A stretch of DNA of 64,000 bases, taken from assembly GCA_036270095.1 (NCBI GenBank), contig DATBDE010000127.1:105360-169359 (forward strand), read 5' to 3'. The notes beneath the pieces are model-generated. The model saw nothing but the letters and a program-made list of their open reading frames with translations. It ran no database searches and was not told where the DNA came from. Numbering within the stretch: position 1 is the stretch's first letter; every line of letters starts with the position of its first letter. Of this stretch, positions 63,295 through 64,000 are shown in pieces. The stretch is from DATBDE01 sp036270095 (lineage in GTDB: Bacteria; Actinomycetota; Thermoleophilia; Solirubrobacterales; Solirubrobacteraceae). Position numbers and translations under genes: made by a program.

Positions 63295-63807
63295 ATGGCG
63301 GGATGTGGTACCACGAAGCCGGTGCCCGCGCTCGTCGCGACGATCGGCGTCCACGACTGGGACCTCGACTCCTTCCTTATGGCGCTGACCGGGCTCGAGC
63401 GCCCGTTCGTGCTCGACGTGCGCCAGCGCCGCGGGGTCCGCGGGCCCCATTACGCGTGGGCGAACTCGCAGCGCCTGCAGCGGGCGCTCGCGGCGGCCGG
63501 TATCCAGTACCGGCACGTTCGCGACCTCGCGCCGACGACCGAGCTGCGGCAGCTGCAGTACGCGGCCGACGATGCCGCCGGCGTCGGCAAGCGCTCCCGG
63601 CAGACCCTTGACCCAGGCTACGTCGCGGCCTACACCGAGCAGATCCTCGACCCGTTTGATCTGTCGGAGCTGCAGGCGTGGCTGCCGGACGACGTCACCC
63701 CCGTCCTTCTGTGCGTCGAGGCCGAGCCAAGCGCCTGCCACCGATCGCTGGTCGCCGACCGTCTGGCGTCCGAGCACGGATTAGGCGTGGTGCACCTCCG
63801 TCCATGA
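63295..63807 (+). CDS. DUF488 family protein
   Basis: A 170-residue protein of the DUF488 family. It has LDVRQRRGVRG near residue 40, and the family end LLCVEAEPSACHRSLVADRL with a C-x-E...C-H-R cysteine/histidine pattern. Function of the family is unknown; some members lie near repair or phage genes. It is flanked by two tRNA-end-like fragments (63215-63245 and 63823-63853), so it may have moved in. Confidence 0.85.
   Translation: MAGCGTTKPVPALVATIGVHDWDLDSFLMALTGLERPFVLDVRQRRGVRGPHYAWANSQRLQRALAAAGIQYRHVRDLAPTTELRQLQYAADDAAGVGKRSRQTLDPGYVAAYTEQILDPFDLSELQAWLPDDVTPVLLCVEAEPSACHRSLVADRLASEHGLGVVHLRP

Positions 63808-64000
<193 letters not shown>

Overview
The window is about 64 kb of very GC-rich DNA (third codon positions are almost always G or C, and GTG, TTG and even a likely CTG are used as starts). 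Gene content points to a free-living Gram-positive-type actinobacterium: a class E sortase, PBP1A, an L,D-transpeptidase, the trehalose genes treT and otsA, SARP-like BTAD regulators, many 4-bp ATGA/GTGA overlaps and lipoprotein signal peptides. A deep-branching class such as Thermoleophilia is my guess from gene style, not something the sequence proves. No CRISPR array, rRNA, transposase or integrase was seen.

Layout. 1-3.2 kb: a 5'-truncated GalT/HIT-like gene, an AEC transporter, a nitroreductase, dtd and an unknown protein. 3.2-9.15 kb: a leftward five-gene oligopeptide/dipeptide-type ABC import operon (permease C, binding protein, permease B, ATPase D, ATPase F). 9.26-20.5 kb: a tRNA-Arg(CCT) gene followed by 11 kb of sugar or polyol catabolism genes that ends in a 75-bp imperfect copy of the tRNA 3' end plus its flank. 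The cargo has two FGGY kinases, RpiB, a HAD-IIA phosphatase (AraL-like), a GpsA-like and an AraM/EgsA-like dehydrogenase, a zinc dehydrogenase and a fused DhaK-DhaL kinase. It also has two 3'-truncated gene remnants that face each other. This is the most interesting region: it looks like an integrated and partly decayed catabolic island.

20.6-28.8 kb: a cupin gene divergent from a TetR gene with a clear operator, a frameshifted hydrolase-glycosyltransferase fusion, a CPBP protease, an L,D-transpeptidase, a GNAT, pyrE, a lipoprotein and a HAD phosphatase. 28.8-38 kb: cell envelope and core genes (PBP1A, infA, thiL, sortase E, a degenerate M28-like membrane protein, a two-component system, HtrA). 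38-48.9 kb: an IMPase-like gene, treT-otsA, a ribosomal protein/ssb cluster (rpsF, inverted ssb, rpsR, rplI), dnaB and purA. 49-53.7 kb: a leftward operon for a UDP-GlcNAc-derived uronic acid (wecB, wecC/wbpA, wbpB-like, wbpD-like). 53.7-64 kb: mixed metabolism, including a large BTAD-ATPase-TPR regulator followed by two tandem berberine-bridge-enzyme-like flavoproteins and a secreted hydrolase. The window ends in tRNA-3'-end-like fragments around a DUF488 gene.

A second notable signal is a pair of about 100-nt inverted-repeat elements (30895-30992, just before infA, and 42821-42924, between rpsF and ssb). They share an almost identical core, and their outer stems differ in sequence but stay paired. 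That is the signature of a conserved structured RNA or hairpin repeat that I cannot match to a known family.
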